Shown piece by piece: positions 43,681-54,320 of a stretch of DNA of 64,000 bases (position 1 is its first letter; the number at the start of each line of letters is the position of its first letter). The notes beneath the pieces are model-generated. The model was not told the DNA's origin, ran no database searches, and saw only the letters and a program-made list of their open reading frames with translations. Source of the stretch: Agrypnia vestita (Eukaryota > Arthropoda > Insecta > Trichoptera > Phryganeidae). The stretch covers positions 1 through 64,000 of the forward strand of contig JADDOH010023187.1 of NCBI GenBank assembly GCA_016648135.1. The letters are read 5' to 3'. Both the position numbers and the translations under genes were made by a program.

Positions 43681-45566
43681 TATTGCCCATATGTCTCAAA
43701 TGGTTTTTTTATTTAAAATTACTACTTCCAAATGGTTTCTGCTTTCTTACTTTAATTAGGCTTGTAAATACTTCTTTCATAAGATCGAGCTATTGGCTCA
43801 TATTATGGAGAATATAATGTCATTAAAATGTTATAACCTTGATTAAATTTATTACAAAAAACATCACTATGTATAAATAAATAAATAAAATTAATAAAAC
43901 TTCGTAAAAGTCTAGTAATTTTATCCATAAAACATACAGATACAAATTATTATTATGAACCATTATAAGTACTATTATTTGAGTTTCATTTGATATGAAA
44001 TCTCAATAATATATAATAAATATGCTCAACATTTGTTCTTATCACAAAATAGATGATATTCTCATGAAAATACGCATTCTCCCTTTATAATTTTTTTTTG
44101 AAATACAATATATTTTATCGTCAGGACCAAAACACAAGACAGATGGTAAAATTATGTGGCCATGTCACCGGGAATTACAGAATCCATTCAATTTTCTAGA
44201 TCGCTGCTAACATAAATATCCGCAAGTTATAATTTTAGCAGATTTACGGCGAAAATACGGCATCCTCTTTTATATTATATTTTTAATGAAAATACTGTTT
44301 TTGCTTAAAATAATGGAAAAACAAAACTTTTACAAAATATTTTCCCGAAATTTATAAATCGGTATTGAGAAGAAGTAAGTTTTTCCGTAAAAAAAAATAA
44401 TATTAAGAAGACAGAACGAAGACATATTTATACCCTAGATATGTCATGCAAGAATATGGAAGGGAAAGAAGTAAATAAAAAAATTTGAAAAATTGATTTC
44501 TAAGAAAACTGTTGCATAAGTCGGTAAACAATTGAAAATTGCAAGTAGTTCTGCGGAAAGCGTCCAACACAAAAAACGTGAAACTGAGAAAATGGGTTCT
44601 AAAAATTTGAACCTACAAAAACCAAATACGCTATTCATTATTGCATTTTTTTTTGCAAAACGCTCATTGTAGAGGTATTTTTTAACTATTTAATTGTAGT
44701 GTCTGTGGAATGCACGAAAGAGAGCGAACTTTAGAAGGAGAAAGAGCATGCAAGGCCGGCTCGGTCGGCGTGAAAGGAGATTGATTAGAGCCATACCTTT
44801 GTACGGGTCGCGCGTCGTATCCATCATATATTGAATAAGGTAAAGCTGTAAAAGAATAAAAGCTGTAAACTCCACACCAAGTATTATTAGAAACCATCCA
44901 CGGTAACATGACAAATACACAACATTAATTTAATGAAAAAATAAAAATTTCATTAACGAAGATATGACACGTTTCACAGACTGACTTCTTTCTACAAAAT
45001 ATCTAAATGTACAAAAAACGTTCCTTATTTTTTTCTATATGAGTTCTATTTTATTTGAGTTTGATAAACCGTTAAGTTAAAAGTATTTATGAGGCGTAGA
45101 AATTTTCAACTCCCTTAGATGTTTTTTACAAAATATTATCGTGTAGTAACAGTAAAAATTTGCATAATGCGTCCATACCACATGGACGATTTTAACCTAA
45201 TTTTTTCCGAAGACTTATAAATTTGGAGATGCAGAAAATATTCAAACCATTTTTTTCAGTTAACGAATTAATTAAACTGTGATGTCAATAAGAAAAATAT
45301 TAAATTTATAATAAGCTATAAGAGCTTCGACGTTTTCAGATAATATCGTATTGTGCTGTTCAAATCTGTATATAACACATTTTATGGATTAGGCACTTTC
45401 TGCATAGCTACATTTAATTAAAGGTACAAACTAAATATATATTGTAATGAAACGGTAAAACAAATTACGTACAAAATCCCTCGTAATATGTTAATGACAA
45501 TTTAATACGATAGTATAATACGTAATACGATAACATGGAAGCCTCTAGCACTTTTCACCACACTCT
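43681..45566. other. unannotated AT-rich sequence
   Basis: Only a short GC-richer patch at 44690-44900 stands out. On the minus strand it could hold a 49-nt exon after TTCTTTTACAG (LYLIQYMMDTTRDPYK), but this is not convincing. Confidence 0.35.
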
Positions 45567-45956
45567 TGTATTACCTACAACCTTCAGGACGCCTGGAACA
45601 ACTTAAAAGCAACTGCAACATTCTCCTAAACTCTTAAAAGGAATACAATAATCTAGGAGATTCGAGAAACAGCGTATCGCTTATTCAAAGCGGGATGAAC
45701 AACCGGGCAACGAAGTATATTTTGACATTTCGCCCGGTGCGAAGTGAGACGACGGCAGTATGCCCAGACGTAAAATTTCAGAGCGACAGATATAGTGATT
45801 TAAGGAAGAGTGTATCAGTTTAATTCGTGACTAGTTTAATTCGTATTAAGTTTAATAAGTGACTTTGTCTTCTTGATAAATAATTATTCATTAATTAATT
45901 AATAGCTCATTCATTTCCGATGTTTTCTATGTCTCCTTAAGCCACGACCCGTGACA
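45567..45956 (+). mobile_element. LTR-like unit, copy 3
   Basis: Begins TGTATTACCTACAACC, aligned to TGTCACAATACAACC of copy 1, and ends GCCACGACCCGTGACA. Shares CTCTTAAAAGGAATACAAT-like U3 and the CGACAGATATAGTGATTTAA leader region with the other copies. Shorter, with no clear TATA box. Confidence 0.55.
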
Positions 45957-45998
45957 GTGTTACATTATTTTTCTGAAATTACGTTAATATGAAATGCT

Positions 45999-46560
45999 TA
46001 ACCTGGTGTAGTGAGGTCAGAAATCGTCACACCAGCTATGAGGTGGGTATAAGATACCCGAAACATTGCTGCTGAATTTTTGATACTATAATTGTGTATC
46101 GAGTATTTTTTACTTGGGATATTAATACTAGTTGGTATCTATTCAACAAGCAGAGTTTATTATTATTGAAATAGCGAAGTGTTCATATTTTCTTTGAAAT
46201 AGTTCAAGTTTTGGTAGTTTAACATGTTTTCGTATAAAATTCTAACAAAATTGGTTTATCAAAATAACTATAGTATCTAATTATGATAAAAGTTAAAGAA
46301 AATTATAAACAACTATAACTCGTAAGCTTATTGTCAACTCAAAAAGGAAACACCGACTACGAGTGTGACTAACCGAGCCACATTTGCGCATGTGTGCCTC
46401 CCGCTGACGCTAACACTGAGCTCAACGTTACATCTCGCCCTCCATTTCCTTGCCTGCAGCTACTGCGACGACGGAATTTGCATGGCAAAAAAACATTAAA
46501 AATTTTCGTTTAAAAACTTTTCGGGTATGACGTACCCGACCTCACCCAATGTAAGGGTAA
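45999..46560. mobile_element. TTAA-flanked, piggyBac-like non-autonomous element
   Basis: The left end TTAACCTGGTGTAGTGAGGTC and the complement of the right end TTACCCTTACATTGGGTGAG share GTGAGGTCxG, and both sides then have an ACCCGAAA motif. The left flank is TTAA, the piggyBac target. The right TTAA has lost a T. No transposase frame lies inside. Confidence 0.4.
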
Positions 46561-47460
46561 TATAATTGAAGTGACGAAAAGACGTTTGAATGGTTTAGTG
46601 CGGGCCGGTAAGATCACCGCCTTTCACTCTTTGCTCTCCCACCTCCGTTCTTTCTGTGCCGTGGAGACCGCGTGCACGGATACGCCCGTTTCAAAGAAAC
46701 TCCCCGAAGCTGAATGACAGCTTCGGACCTGCTAACACGCTCCGGCAGTCTCCGGGCAAGAATTTGGAAGAAAGGAAGTAGTATAGCGAATATTTCCTCC
46801 CCCTCAGCTCAGTTCGGGAGTATTACTCTATTAGATCTCAGATTGCTGTCGGGTTCTCTAGACTTTCTCTACTATAGGTCGTGGTACTGCTGTCGGGGAA
46901 AAAGGAAACAAGATATATGTTACGCTGTAATTAAAGTTATTTTATTCGAGAAAAATTCAAAGTCAAAGGTTAAGATTTAAAATTTGGTTAGAAATTGGAC
47001 AGATTACAAAAATGTGAGTACACTGAGAAAACAATGGCATTTATCAGGAATTACATCATGTAGAAGAAAGATGGGTAGATTGTTTGTATGAACTATAATT
47101 AATAGATTAACCAGATATGCAGTAGGCAATAAAATATCCTCTGGTCGTAAAAGGGGTTATTGTTATTATCAATTAAATCAGTAAGAAAAATACACGTAGG
47201 TATTTAATTAATATAAAAATTACACAAAAGTGACGAGACTAAGAAAGCTGGTAGGTAATTATCCTAATTTTTTAATATTGAAATAAACAGAGGAAATAGA
47301 TATTTTTTCAATGACAAGCAAGATTAGATAAATAATAATTTGGAATATCCACACAATAGAAATGATAATTATTAAAATACACCAGATGTAAGAAGGCAAT
47401 AATTAAAGATTAATTAACTTTTCAAAGCGAGAAAACTCTTTGTGGCTTGACATTATAAGG
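46561..47460. other. unannotated sequence, GC-rich at left
   Basis: 46590-46760 is GC-rich. The open frame at 46714-46980 has no recognisable domain. The rest is AT-rich. Confidence 0.35.
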
Positions 47461-47608
47461 CATTTAAGAATAAATTAAATACTATGTTTTAAACCACTTT
47501 ATCGCTATATATTTGTCAACTAGTTTCGTTTTATATAGTTTTATAAATAATTTTTCAATATTAAGCACGACTAAACTCCCTAAAGAGATAAAGCCAGCAT
47601 TCTAAACC

Positions 47609-47806
47609 AATAACAATTTAGGCAAATTATTAAGTAAGTGTAAAGACAAAGAAAATATATTAAACCATTCTGGTATTTATAAACTTAGCTGCAATGATTG
47701 CCCAGCTTTCCATATTGGTAAAACATCGAAAAACGTAAATATAAGAATAAAAGAACACATTAATGGGTTATATACAGTCAGGAGACCCAAAAAGAGCGAT
47801 TTTTAA
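47609..47806 (+). pseudogene. GIY-YIG endonuclease, N-terminal part (family A)
   Basis: Open from NNNLGKLLSKCKDKENILNH into SGIYKLSCNDCPAFHIGKTS, then KNVNIRIKEHINGL, and stopping at 47804-47806. GIY, the CNDC zinc-type pair, the (Y)IG position as HIG, the arginine of the R-x-EH helix and the histidine are all visible. This is the C-terminal nuclease of Penelope-like retroelements, which nicks target DNA to prime reverse transcription. The chain then runs into unrelated sequence, so the product would be cut off before the catalytic glutamate region. Confidence 0.8.
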
Positions 47807-48590
47807 AGAATTTTTTCTGAGAAGACTTTTAAATTAAAAAATGTACACATATTATGGTTAGTACTTTTTCACTGTATTTTAACATTTTTGTATTTGTAAA
47901 ATAATAATTTTGAAAGCTGCTACAGCTGATCTCCAGGAGCTCCTCTCAAAAAAGGCATCTTGCGGTGACAACGATATCTCTTAACTGGATCATCTAAAAT
48001 GAAAAAACCTAATGGATTTCGTCAAAGTAATGTATTATCTAGTAATTATTCGAAGGAATAAGCAAAATATTATTTTGACAAAATGGCTACTTCTCAAAAA
48101 CAAAACGATTTTTGACCAAAATATTGGCCTTAAATTGTTTATAAAAAAAAAATATTTATCGGTGAGAAAAAACCTTTGATTAATGACTAAAAAATATACT
48201 TAAAAAGCTTGTGTTAACATTTGAGACTGATCGGTTCAGCCGTTTCCGAGAAATCTTTGTCACCGATGTTAAGGAGACGGTTTTGAGAAAAACGGCTATA
48301 AAGTGTCAAAAGCGCTTTACATAGAGTAAAAAACAATTTTTTCAACTTACATCGAGTCGTCTATTCCAGGGCCATACTTTCACTTTATTTATCTGAATAG
48401 ATTAGAAGGGAACATTTACAATGAACAGGTAAACAAAAGATACAGCGTTTACAATAGTAGGTAAAAATAAAAGGGACTGCTTTCTAGGTGAGCGCTGGCG
48501 CTCCTGCCTCGCCACGTGATTACAAATATGCGCATAACTTTGAAAATAATGGCAGAATTCACTTGAAATTTTCTGTGTCTTTACTTAAAT
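47807..48590. repeat. insertion inside the Penelope endonuclease, unclassified
   Basis: Separates the two halves of the nuclease. It contains TTGAGACTGATCGGTTCAGC, CGTTTCCGAGAAAT and AAAGCGCTTTACATAGAG. A similar style of sequence (AAAGATCGGTGCAGTAGTTT, AAACGCTTTAAACTTTTGCA) lies at 49290-49640, so the two may be copies of one family. Confidence 0.45.
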
Positions 48591-49001
48591 ATGTGTACAT
48601 TACGAAATTTAAATAAAAAAGAAACGATTTTTTTTTATTCTAACTGCATATACCCCCCTAAATGCTTAACAAATGTAGGTTTTTCTGAATTTGCCGAACA
48701 TCTAATTAATTTTGATCACACATTTGATAATAATACAGGGCCAAAAATTTTACACAAAAACGGAATAGGTTTGCGACTTAACAATCTAGAAGCATTCAAT
48801 AATAATAGTCAAATAATAAATAAACAAATAAATGTATCTAAGAGTCCGATTTTAAAGCTGTTCCCTCTATCTTCAGTTAACTCCTCCCCTTCTATCCCCC
48901 CCCACCTAGTTAACAGTCTGTCCCTCTTTCTTTTTCTTTTCTCCTTTATAAATTTCTGTACCCAGATTAGTCAATATTATGATTGTCCTGAAGAAGGTTG
49001 A
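48591..49001 (+). pseudogene. GIY-YIG endonuclease, C-terminal part (family A)
   Basis: The relevant part is GFSEFAEHLINFDHTFDNN, GPKILHKNGIGLRLNNLEAF, matching the FAxHL..H.F....ILH..KGL.LN.LE ending of Penelope nucleases. The frame remains open through about 45 low-complexity codons and ends DCPEEG-stop, with the stop lying inside the hammerhead motif (stem II). The first 28 codons belong to the insertion boundary and are not nuclease. Confidence 0.75.
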
Positions 49002-49024
49002 GTCCAACCGAAACTAGTTGACAA
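48983..49024 (+). ncRNA. hammerhead-type ribozyme motif (family A)
   Basis: Stem I UUGUC (48983-48987), core CUGAAGA (48988-48994), one extra A, stem II GGUUG-AGUC-CAACC, GAAA (49010-49013), stem III C-UA-G with A-U closure, UU as UH, then GACAA (49020-49024) pairing with stem I. Every type-I hammerhead element is present except for the single inserted base. Confidence 0.7.
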
Positions 49025-49076
49025 ATATATAGCGATAAAGTGATTTAAAACATAGTATTTAATTTATTCTTAAATG

Positions 49077-50455
49077 TTTTAAGGGGGGGTAAGGTTAATT
49101 CGTACAAAAAAGGCATGTTTTTGTGAATTTTTTGTGACGATGCAGTTAAAATCTTTTTATTAAAACCAATGGTACATTAAAATATGACATTTGAAGAATA
49201 TTGTGTAAAATTTTCAAGAAGAAATATTAAAAAATACGGTAATGGCAGCAATTGTTCGGACGTGTCTCGGAAAAAAGTAAAATGCGGTGTCCATCATAAC
49301 TTGGTGCTAGATCATCTGAAATCAAAAAATCAAAGTTCATTCGTTAGATAATAAGTTTTCCCAGGTAACGCTGGGAGGGTTCTTTGAAACTTCAATTTTT
49401 CAATTTTTTGGAACACTTTGAAGGGTAAAACGCGATTTTTTGCGAAATTATCGACTAATTTGTTATTAAAAAATAAAAATTAATAACATATTTGAAAAAA
49501 AGTCTCCAGGGTTACCTTGTAAATTATGTACAGAAATAGTGTTCAAAATTTCAAAAAGATCGGTGCAGTAGTTTTGAAGTTATGATGGACACCGACTTTG
49601 AAAACGTGAGATGTGGGGAAAACGCTTTAAACTTTTGCACACTGTAAAATTCAAAATAAAACTCAACACTTATTTTATACTTACACATAATCGTCGATGC
49701 CCATGTTCACACAGCAAAGAGCTTCCATCATCAGCATCTTTTTGTCCTTGCCTACGCAAAACTCTTCCAATACAATAGCACGTCCGGTAGTCCTCAGGTG
49801 AGCGCGTCTCTTAGCTGCCCGAGCAGGTATAGAAAATCAGTCTGAGTATCGCTCAAATGTTCATAATTTCGTCAATTTTGCTCGGATTGGCGTGAAATTT
49901 TGACACAATATTCTTGCGATGTTATACATTCATTTAAAAAATTAAAAATAAATTGCAAAAAAAAGTTAAAAAGATTAATTTTCAAATAAGTAGGTTTTTA
50001 GTTTGATGCAAAATATAAAAATGTGACGATAGTAAGAATCCAGAAATAAGGTTATCGAAATGAACAGAGAAGATAGATATTTTATTTCTAGCTATAAAAT
50101 GATGAAAGGAAATTATGTGATTTAATTGTAAATATAGGTTTGTAATATCTTTACACTGAAATAAAACAGCTGATTGTCTCAAAGTTTAAGAAGTATAATA
50201 TATCAGCAGAAATCTTGCTGTAGAGAAATTTACAGTAATTAATATACATACATAGAGAAGATCATAAAAAGGAGATCGGACAGTGGAGAAAAAGGATACA
50301 GCATTCTTAGTAGCGAGGACCGACGGGCGAGTACGTTATTCCTGTCGGAGCGAAGTGCGGGAAGATGTTCCCTAGACGAGAAGAAGGCCCCGGAGAAGTC
50401 GCGGTGATTCCTTGAAGATAGAGAAGTGGAGGATGGTATGCCCAATGACGTGAAA
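49077..50455. other. unannotated sequence, probably repeat-derived
   Basis: 49080-49640 resembles the insertion at 47807-48590. The rest shows no gene. 50240-50450 is GC-richer with a minus open frame of no recognisable content. Confidence 0.35.
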
Positions 50456-50551
50456 CGGAGCTCGCGGTAACTGGAGAGCGGAGATAATGGAATTGATGTT
50501 GATCGGAGCTTGCGATAACTGGAGAGCGGAGATAAAAATTAACGATGCTCT
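50456..50551. repeat. 48-bp tandem repeat, two units
   Basis: CGGAGCTCGCGGTAACTGG and CGGAGCTTGCGATAACTGG, each followed by AGAGCGGAGATAA, start 48 bp apart at 50456 and 50504. Confidence 0.85.
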
Positions 50552-50552
50552 A

Positions 50553-50858
50553 GTTTGTATGAAACAATTTATTATTACTATGATGGGAGTTCGCTTGATA
50601 CCTTAGAATTTATAAATGTTTTACATTTGTTAAGCTCTTTCCGAAGATGATTTAGCTTGTATGAAACCACTGTTATAACCATTATAATGAAAGTCGATTC
50701 GATACACTAGAGTTTATAAATGTTTTATGTTCGTTAAACACTTACCAAGATGGTCTGCTTGTATGGAATAACTGCTATAATTATTATAATGGAAGTCGGT
50801 CCGATAGATCATAGTTTATAAATGTTTCGAGTTCGTACAGCACTTTTCACTTTTAATT
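50553..50858. repeat. 102-bp tandem repeat, three units
   Basis: Units starting at 50553, 50655 and 50757, exactly 102 bp apart. Each has G(C/T)TTGTATGxAA, then TATAATGxxAGT, CGATA, TAGxxTTTATAAATGTTT and a GTT(C)GTxxAGCxCTT-like end. The units differ at about a quarter of sites, so the array is old, yet the length is unchanged. Confidence 0.85.
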
Positions 50859-52383
50859 AATTTGGGAAAACTGTGGATATTTTGTTATTATTATCACAGT
50901 TCGACAGGATGAAGTAACTGATAAACACTTTTGCAGGAGATATTTTTTATACTTTATACCGTGAAATTACTGTACGTGCGGCGAGCCCGAGGGCCAGCCG
51001 ACGGGTTGACAACCAAAATTTGTAGTGTCTACCGGAGCCGGGCGAAGAATGGTTCACAGATTTTAAAAGGGTGTCGTTTGACCGAAAAGAATGATGAAAT
51101 ATATCGGCCGTTGGGGATATGAAATCTAAAAATAAAATTTACTTGTTATATTTGTTGCGTCGGGGGTTACTAGGATTATGGTAAAAAGGGTGTGACACGT
51201 GTGCTACATAAGGGCTTTAGCGGAAGTTGCTCGATTGCAAGTGTGTCGATTTTGACTGTCATTAAATAGAACTACATTAGTTACAAGTAGTTAGCTGAAG
51301 CTCGCTCGCGCGTGTCATATGTCGTATTGAAATCTCACGTAGAATCAATGGTTTGCTATTTCTTTGGAGATAACGAATTAGGACGCGCCGTTTATTCAAG
51401 CAGTTTGTGATTTTGATAGTGTATGCGTTAAGGACGTAATTTGCATGGTGGAGTGCCTAGACTTCTTGATATAATTTGGCGAATGTTATTTTGCGGCCGG
51501 ATGTCGTTTTCCTGCAGGTGTTCTTTTTTTCAACGGAATTTGTTGGATGTTAAACCCAGTGTAAATTATGTCCATTGTAGTTCTTTTACTTGGAAGGTAT
51601 CTGTTATTTGTTTTAATTTTTTAATATTTTTCCTGTGACGAAACTTATCGTCACACCAAGCCGGGTTAATATCATAAACTTAAGCTAAGGGAATACGAAT
51701 TTTTACCAATACACATCAGCTAAACCCTCTTCCGCACACCTTTATGCTTCTGTTAATATAGTTCTATGGAATTTAATCCAATTCATCTTCTTAGCTCCAC
51801 GTAACCTTCCTGTAACATCCATAATCTCCTCACAATATTTACTGCTTAGTGTCAATTCACTCGAAACATATATTTTTGATTTAAAAAAAAATACATTTTC
51901 ATAATCAAATCGAGTATTTTTATTATAATAACTAAATAAACATACACAAAAAATATCTTTAAATTTATACATATGGAAATATTTCTAGAATGAAATGATT
52001 TGAAACCATAAAAATGATTTTAGTGTATTTTTATTTCAAAAAACTACTAAACATTGTATAATTCCTACTGATTATTGTAACGTACCAGTTTCGATACCGC
52101 TGTATCTTTGTCAAGACGGACACTGTATAAAAAACTATTTGATAAGCTATACTTGTAAAGGAATCAACAGGGGCGTGGCCTTATTTATGGTGGCAGGATG
52201 GAAATTGTGGAGATCGACAGAGGCATTCAAATTGAGATTATATTATATATTGGATTATGCATTTGGTTCATTTCGTTATTAATTATATTAAATTAAGTAG
52301 GTACGGAGGGAGTTTTTTATTTCTAACATTTCTTAATTATATATAAAATAAAACTTTAGTGTTCGCTTCATTGCAAAGATAAT
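50859..52383. other. unannotated sequence with a short hairpin near a TTAA
   Basis: At 51632-51655 TGTGACGA and TCGTCACA form a hairpin followed by CCAAGCCGGGTTAA, resembling the left end of the TTAA element at 45999 in reverse. A minus-strand hammerhead-like remnant (GAUAC-AGCG-GUAUC then GAAAC) is at 52085-52125. No genes. Confidence 0.4.
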
Positions 52384-52752
52384 GTAGTCTGAGGCTTGGA
52401 TCGATATTTTTCGATATTCTCATCGAAAGATATCGATCATGTCGGAAGCCGCAGACAGCACAGCCCTATACCTTTTTTGGGAGAATATTCTGGAAGCATT
52501 CGCAAATATCTATAAATAGAGGGAGAGACGCGATTTTTAACACTCTCCTCGTAGACCTCGTTCATCCAGTGTTTTATAACTAGTCTTAAGTTTTTATTAA
52601 AAAGTATTGTTAAAAATCTGTGTATTCAAAATTAAATAAATCTTGTAAGTATATTCCAAATTCTTCTTTTTATTCTCTGCTTCCCGAATTATATATATAT
52701 TCCAATATTTAGATACCCCAGTATTTAAATATTGGTGGTGACCCCTTAAATA
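52384..52752 (+). mobile_element. LTR-like unit with heat-shock-type element
   Basis: The likely start is TGTAGTCTGAGGCTTGG. It contains the palindrome CGATATTCTCATCGAAAGATATCG-like region (52401-52436), a perfect GAAnnTTCnnGAA at 52483-52495, a TATA box TATAAATA at 52511-52518 followed by AGAGGGAGAG, and a poly(A)-type AAATAAATC near 52634. The right end reads ATTGGTGGTGACCCC, resembling the LTR and primer-site junction of gypsy-type elements. A heat-shock gene promoter is the alternative, but no coding frame follows. Confidence 0.45.
52483..52518 (+). promoter_or_regulatory. HSE plus TATA box
   Basis: GAA (52483), TTC (52488) and GAA (52493) are spaced exactly as a three-unit heat-shock element, and TATAAATA starts 16 bp after it. 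This is the layout of insect heat-inducible promoters. Confidence 0.6.
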
Positions 52753-52881
52753 AAATAAAGCCCATAAAAAACAAAAAATAAAAAATAAACAATATACTCT
52801 TCCCCCCACCCACAATAATTTTATGCCGCGAGTGTTTAAAAACAACCATGATTTTCTAAAAATATATTATAGTTTGTATTC

Positions 52882-53020
52882 GCTGGCTTAAATGATCACT
52901 TTACACAATAGTTTCACCGATTCCACGTAAGAACATTCACACATCAAATTTTTGAATGTTGTATATTTTTTGATTAGCTGTCTTCTTTCAAATCTTTGAA
53001 GGAACTATTCTACAGCCACG
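52882..53020 (+). repeat. family X repeat, copy 4
   Basis: GGCTTAAATGATCACTTTAC, ACAATAGTTTCACCGATTCC, ACGTAAGAACATTCACACAT and ATTTTTGAATGTTGTATA match the other family X copies. The left part is missing. Confidence 0.65.
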
Positions 53021-53951
53021 TATGATCAAAAAACTGTAATTCCCATAATTTAGAAAAAAAAACAGAGGTATCATTATCAGAGGCGACATCTATGTAAAGT
53101 TTTTCATGAGAATAATTTATTTTCTTTATTACTTTTTTCAATAATTCGTCCCTTAAATGCAGACGCTTCAACCCTGAACTGCATACTGTTAATCGATTTA
53201 GGGGAGTCAGCGCGCCCCCTCCCCTCCCCGCGGACAGCGCGTCACCTAAATACTTCACCAGAATCACAGTCCAAATTCAACCCCTTCGGAAAGACGGGGT
53301 AGTATTTATAATGAACTTTGTAATTAACTCACGCCCGTGCTGATTGACCGAACGCGGCCCGTCATAATGACTGCGTTCAGAATGCACGCCGAAAATGCGT
53401 AATTAGAATATTCGAGGGCTGTCCACAAAATACTTGAACGCTTGACTCGGCCGCAAAAGTTTTCACTTCTGATTTCGGAAAATATTTTTTTTTCTAAATT
53501 ATCCTTTAAAAAGATTATCAGAGTATAATAATTTACAGAGATGAACTTAACAAATTCTATAGGAAAGGGGGTTGGCTCATAGTTAGTGTGTTTAAGAAAG
53601 AATAATGCTGTAGCCAAAGTTATTATCAAATCCCTCAGTAAACAAAACGTATTTACATATTACAATAGATGTTTTTTTTTATTGAATTGATAATTACAAT
53701 GAAGATAGTGATAGTTTTTATAATGGTATTTCTCTTCCACATGGGTAATATAACTCGTGAGTAGGAAAGGATGTAATTAAAGACATATTCTAAAGAATTA
53801 TACAGGGATATATATAAGAATCTAAAGAATTAGAAAAGAAGAATATAAAAGGATGTAATTAAAGACATATTCTAAAGAATTATATAATAAAATGTATACA
53901 CCATTAAGTAATAAGTAATTAGATTACATATATAATTAAATAATGATTTAA
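53021..53951. other. unannotated sequence
   Basis: 53210-53260 is GC-rich and 53760-53890 contains a repeated GGATGTAATTAAAGACATAT block (two copies about 80 bp apart). Open frames on the minus strand are unrecognised. Confidence 0.35.
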
Positions 53952-54320
53952 TTAACTCTGAGGTTTTTTTAATATTTTCTTAATTGATTCATAATTTGTT
54001 TCAATCCTTATTTTAACAAGTAATTCATTAAACCATTTCACACCTCTAAACGTATAATAATGCTGAGCAGTTGTGGTATGTAGTACAGGGATATGCAGTT
54101 TACCAAATGTTATATTTCTGCTACTTGATACTATTTGGGTCAGTTCATTATTATTGTAATTTTTTTTATAAAGTTGATGAATAAAATTTTGTCTGTAAAT
54201 ATTTTGTAATGTGGGGACTTGAAATTTAATAAAAAGGTCCATAGTCGGATAATCATTAGGTTTTCTAAGAATGATTATAATAATCAATTTCTGGGCAACT
54301 TCTAAAGATTTCAATGTACA
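53952..54320 (-). pseudogene. CR1-like LINE polymerase C-terminus, open for 120 codons
   Basis: The minus strand reads LKSLEVAQKLIIIIILRKPN, DYPTMDLFIKFQVPTLQNIY, RQNFIHQLYKK, then GKLHIPVLHTTTAQHYYTFR and GVKWFNELLVKIR. This is the Q..I..I....Y....LF....I..L..+Y to Q...Y.G..WN.LP ending of CR1/jockey-like polymerases. The frame is intact to a natural stop, but upstream it is closed by stops, so it is a 5'-truncated copy. Related to the plus-strand relic at 43235. Confidence 0.75.

Larger units (their letters stand above)
47461..49076 (+). mobile_element. Penelope-like element (family A) with inverted pLTR arms
   Basis: The left arm 47461-47528 is the reverse complement of 49009-49076 (GAAACTAGTTGACAAATAT onward). 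Between them lie two parts of a GIY-YIG endonuclease (47609-47806 and 48675-48860) split by about 800 bp of unrelated repeat. The right arm begins in a hammerhead motif. Penelope-like elements are known to carry pLTRs in direct or inverted order, which fits. The left arm breaks off exactly at the GAAAC box. Confidence 0.8.
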
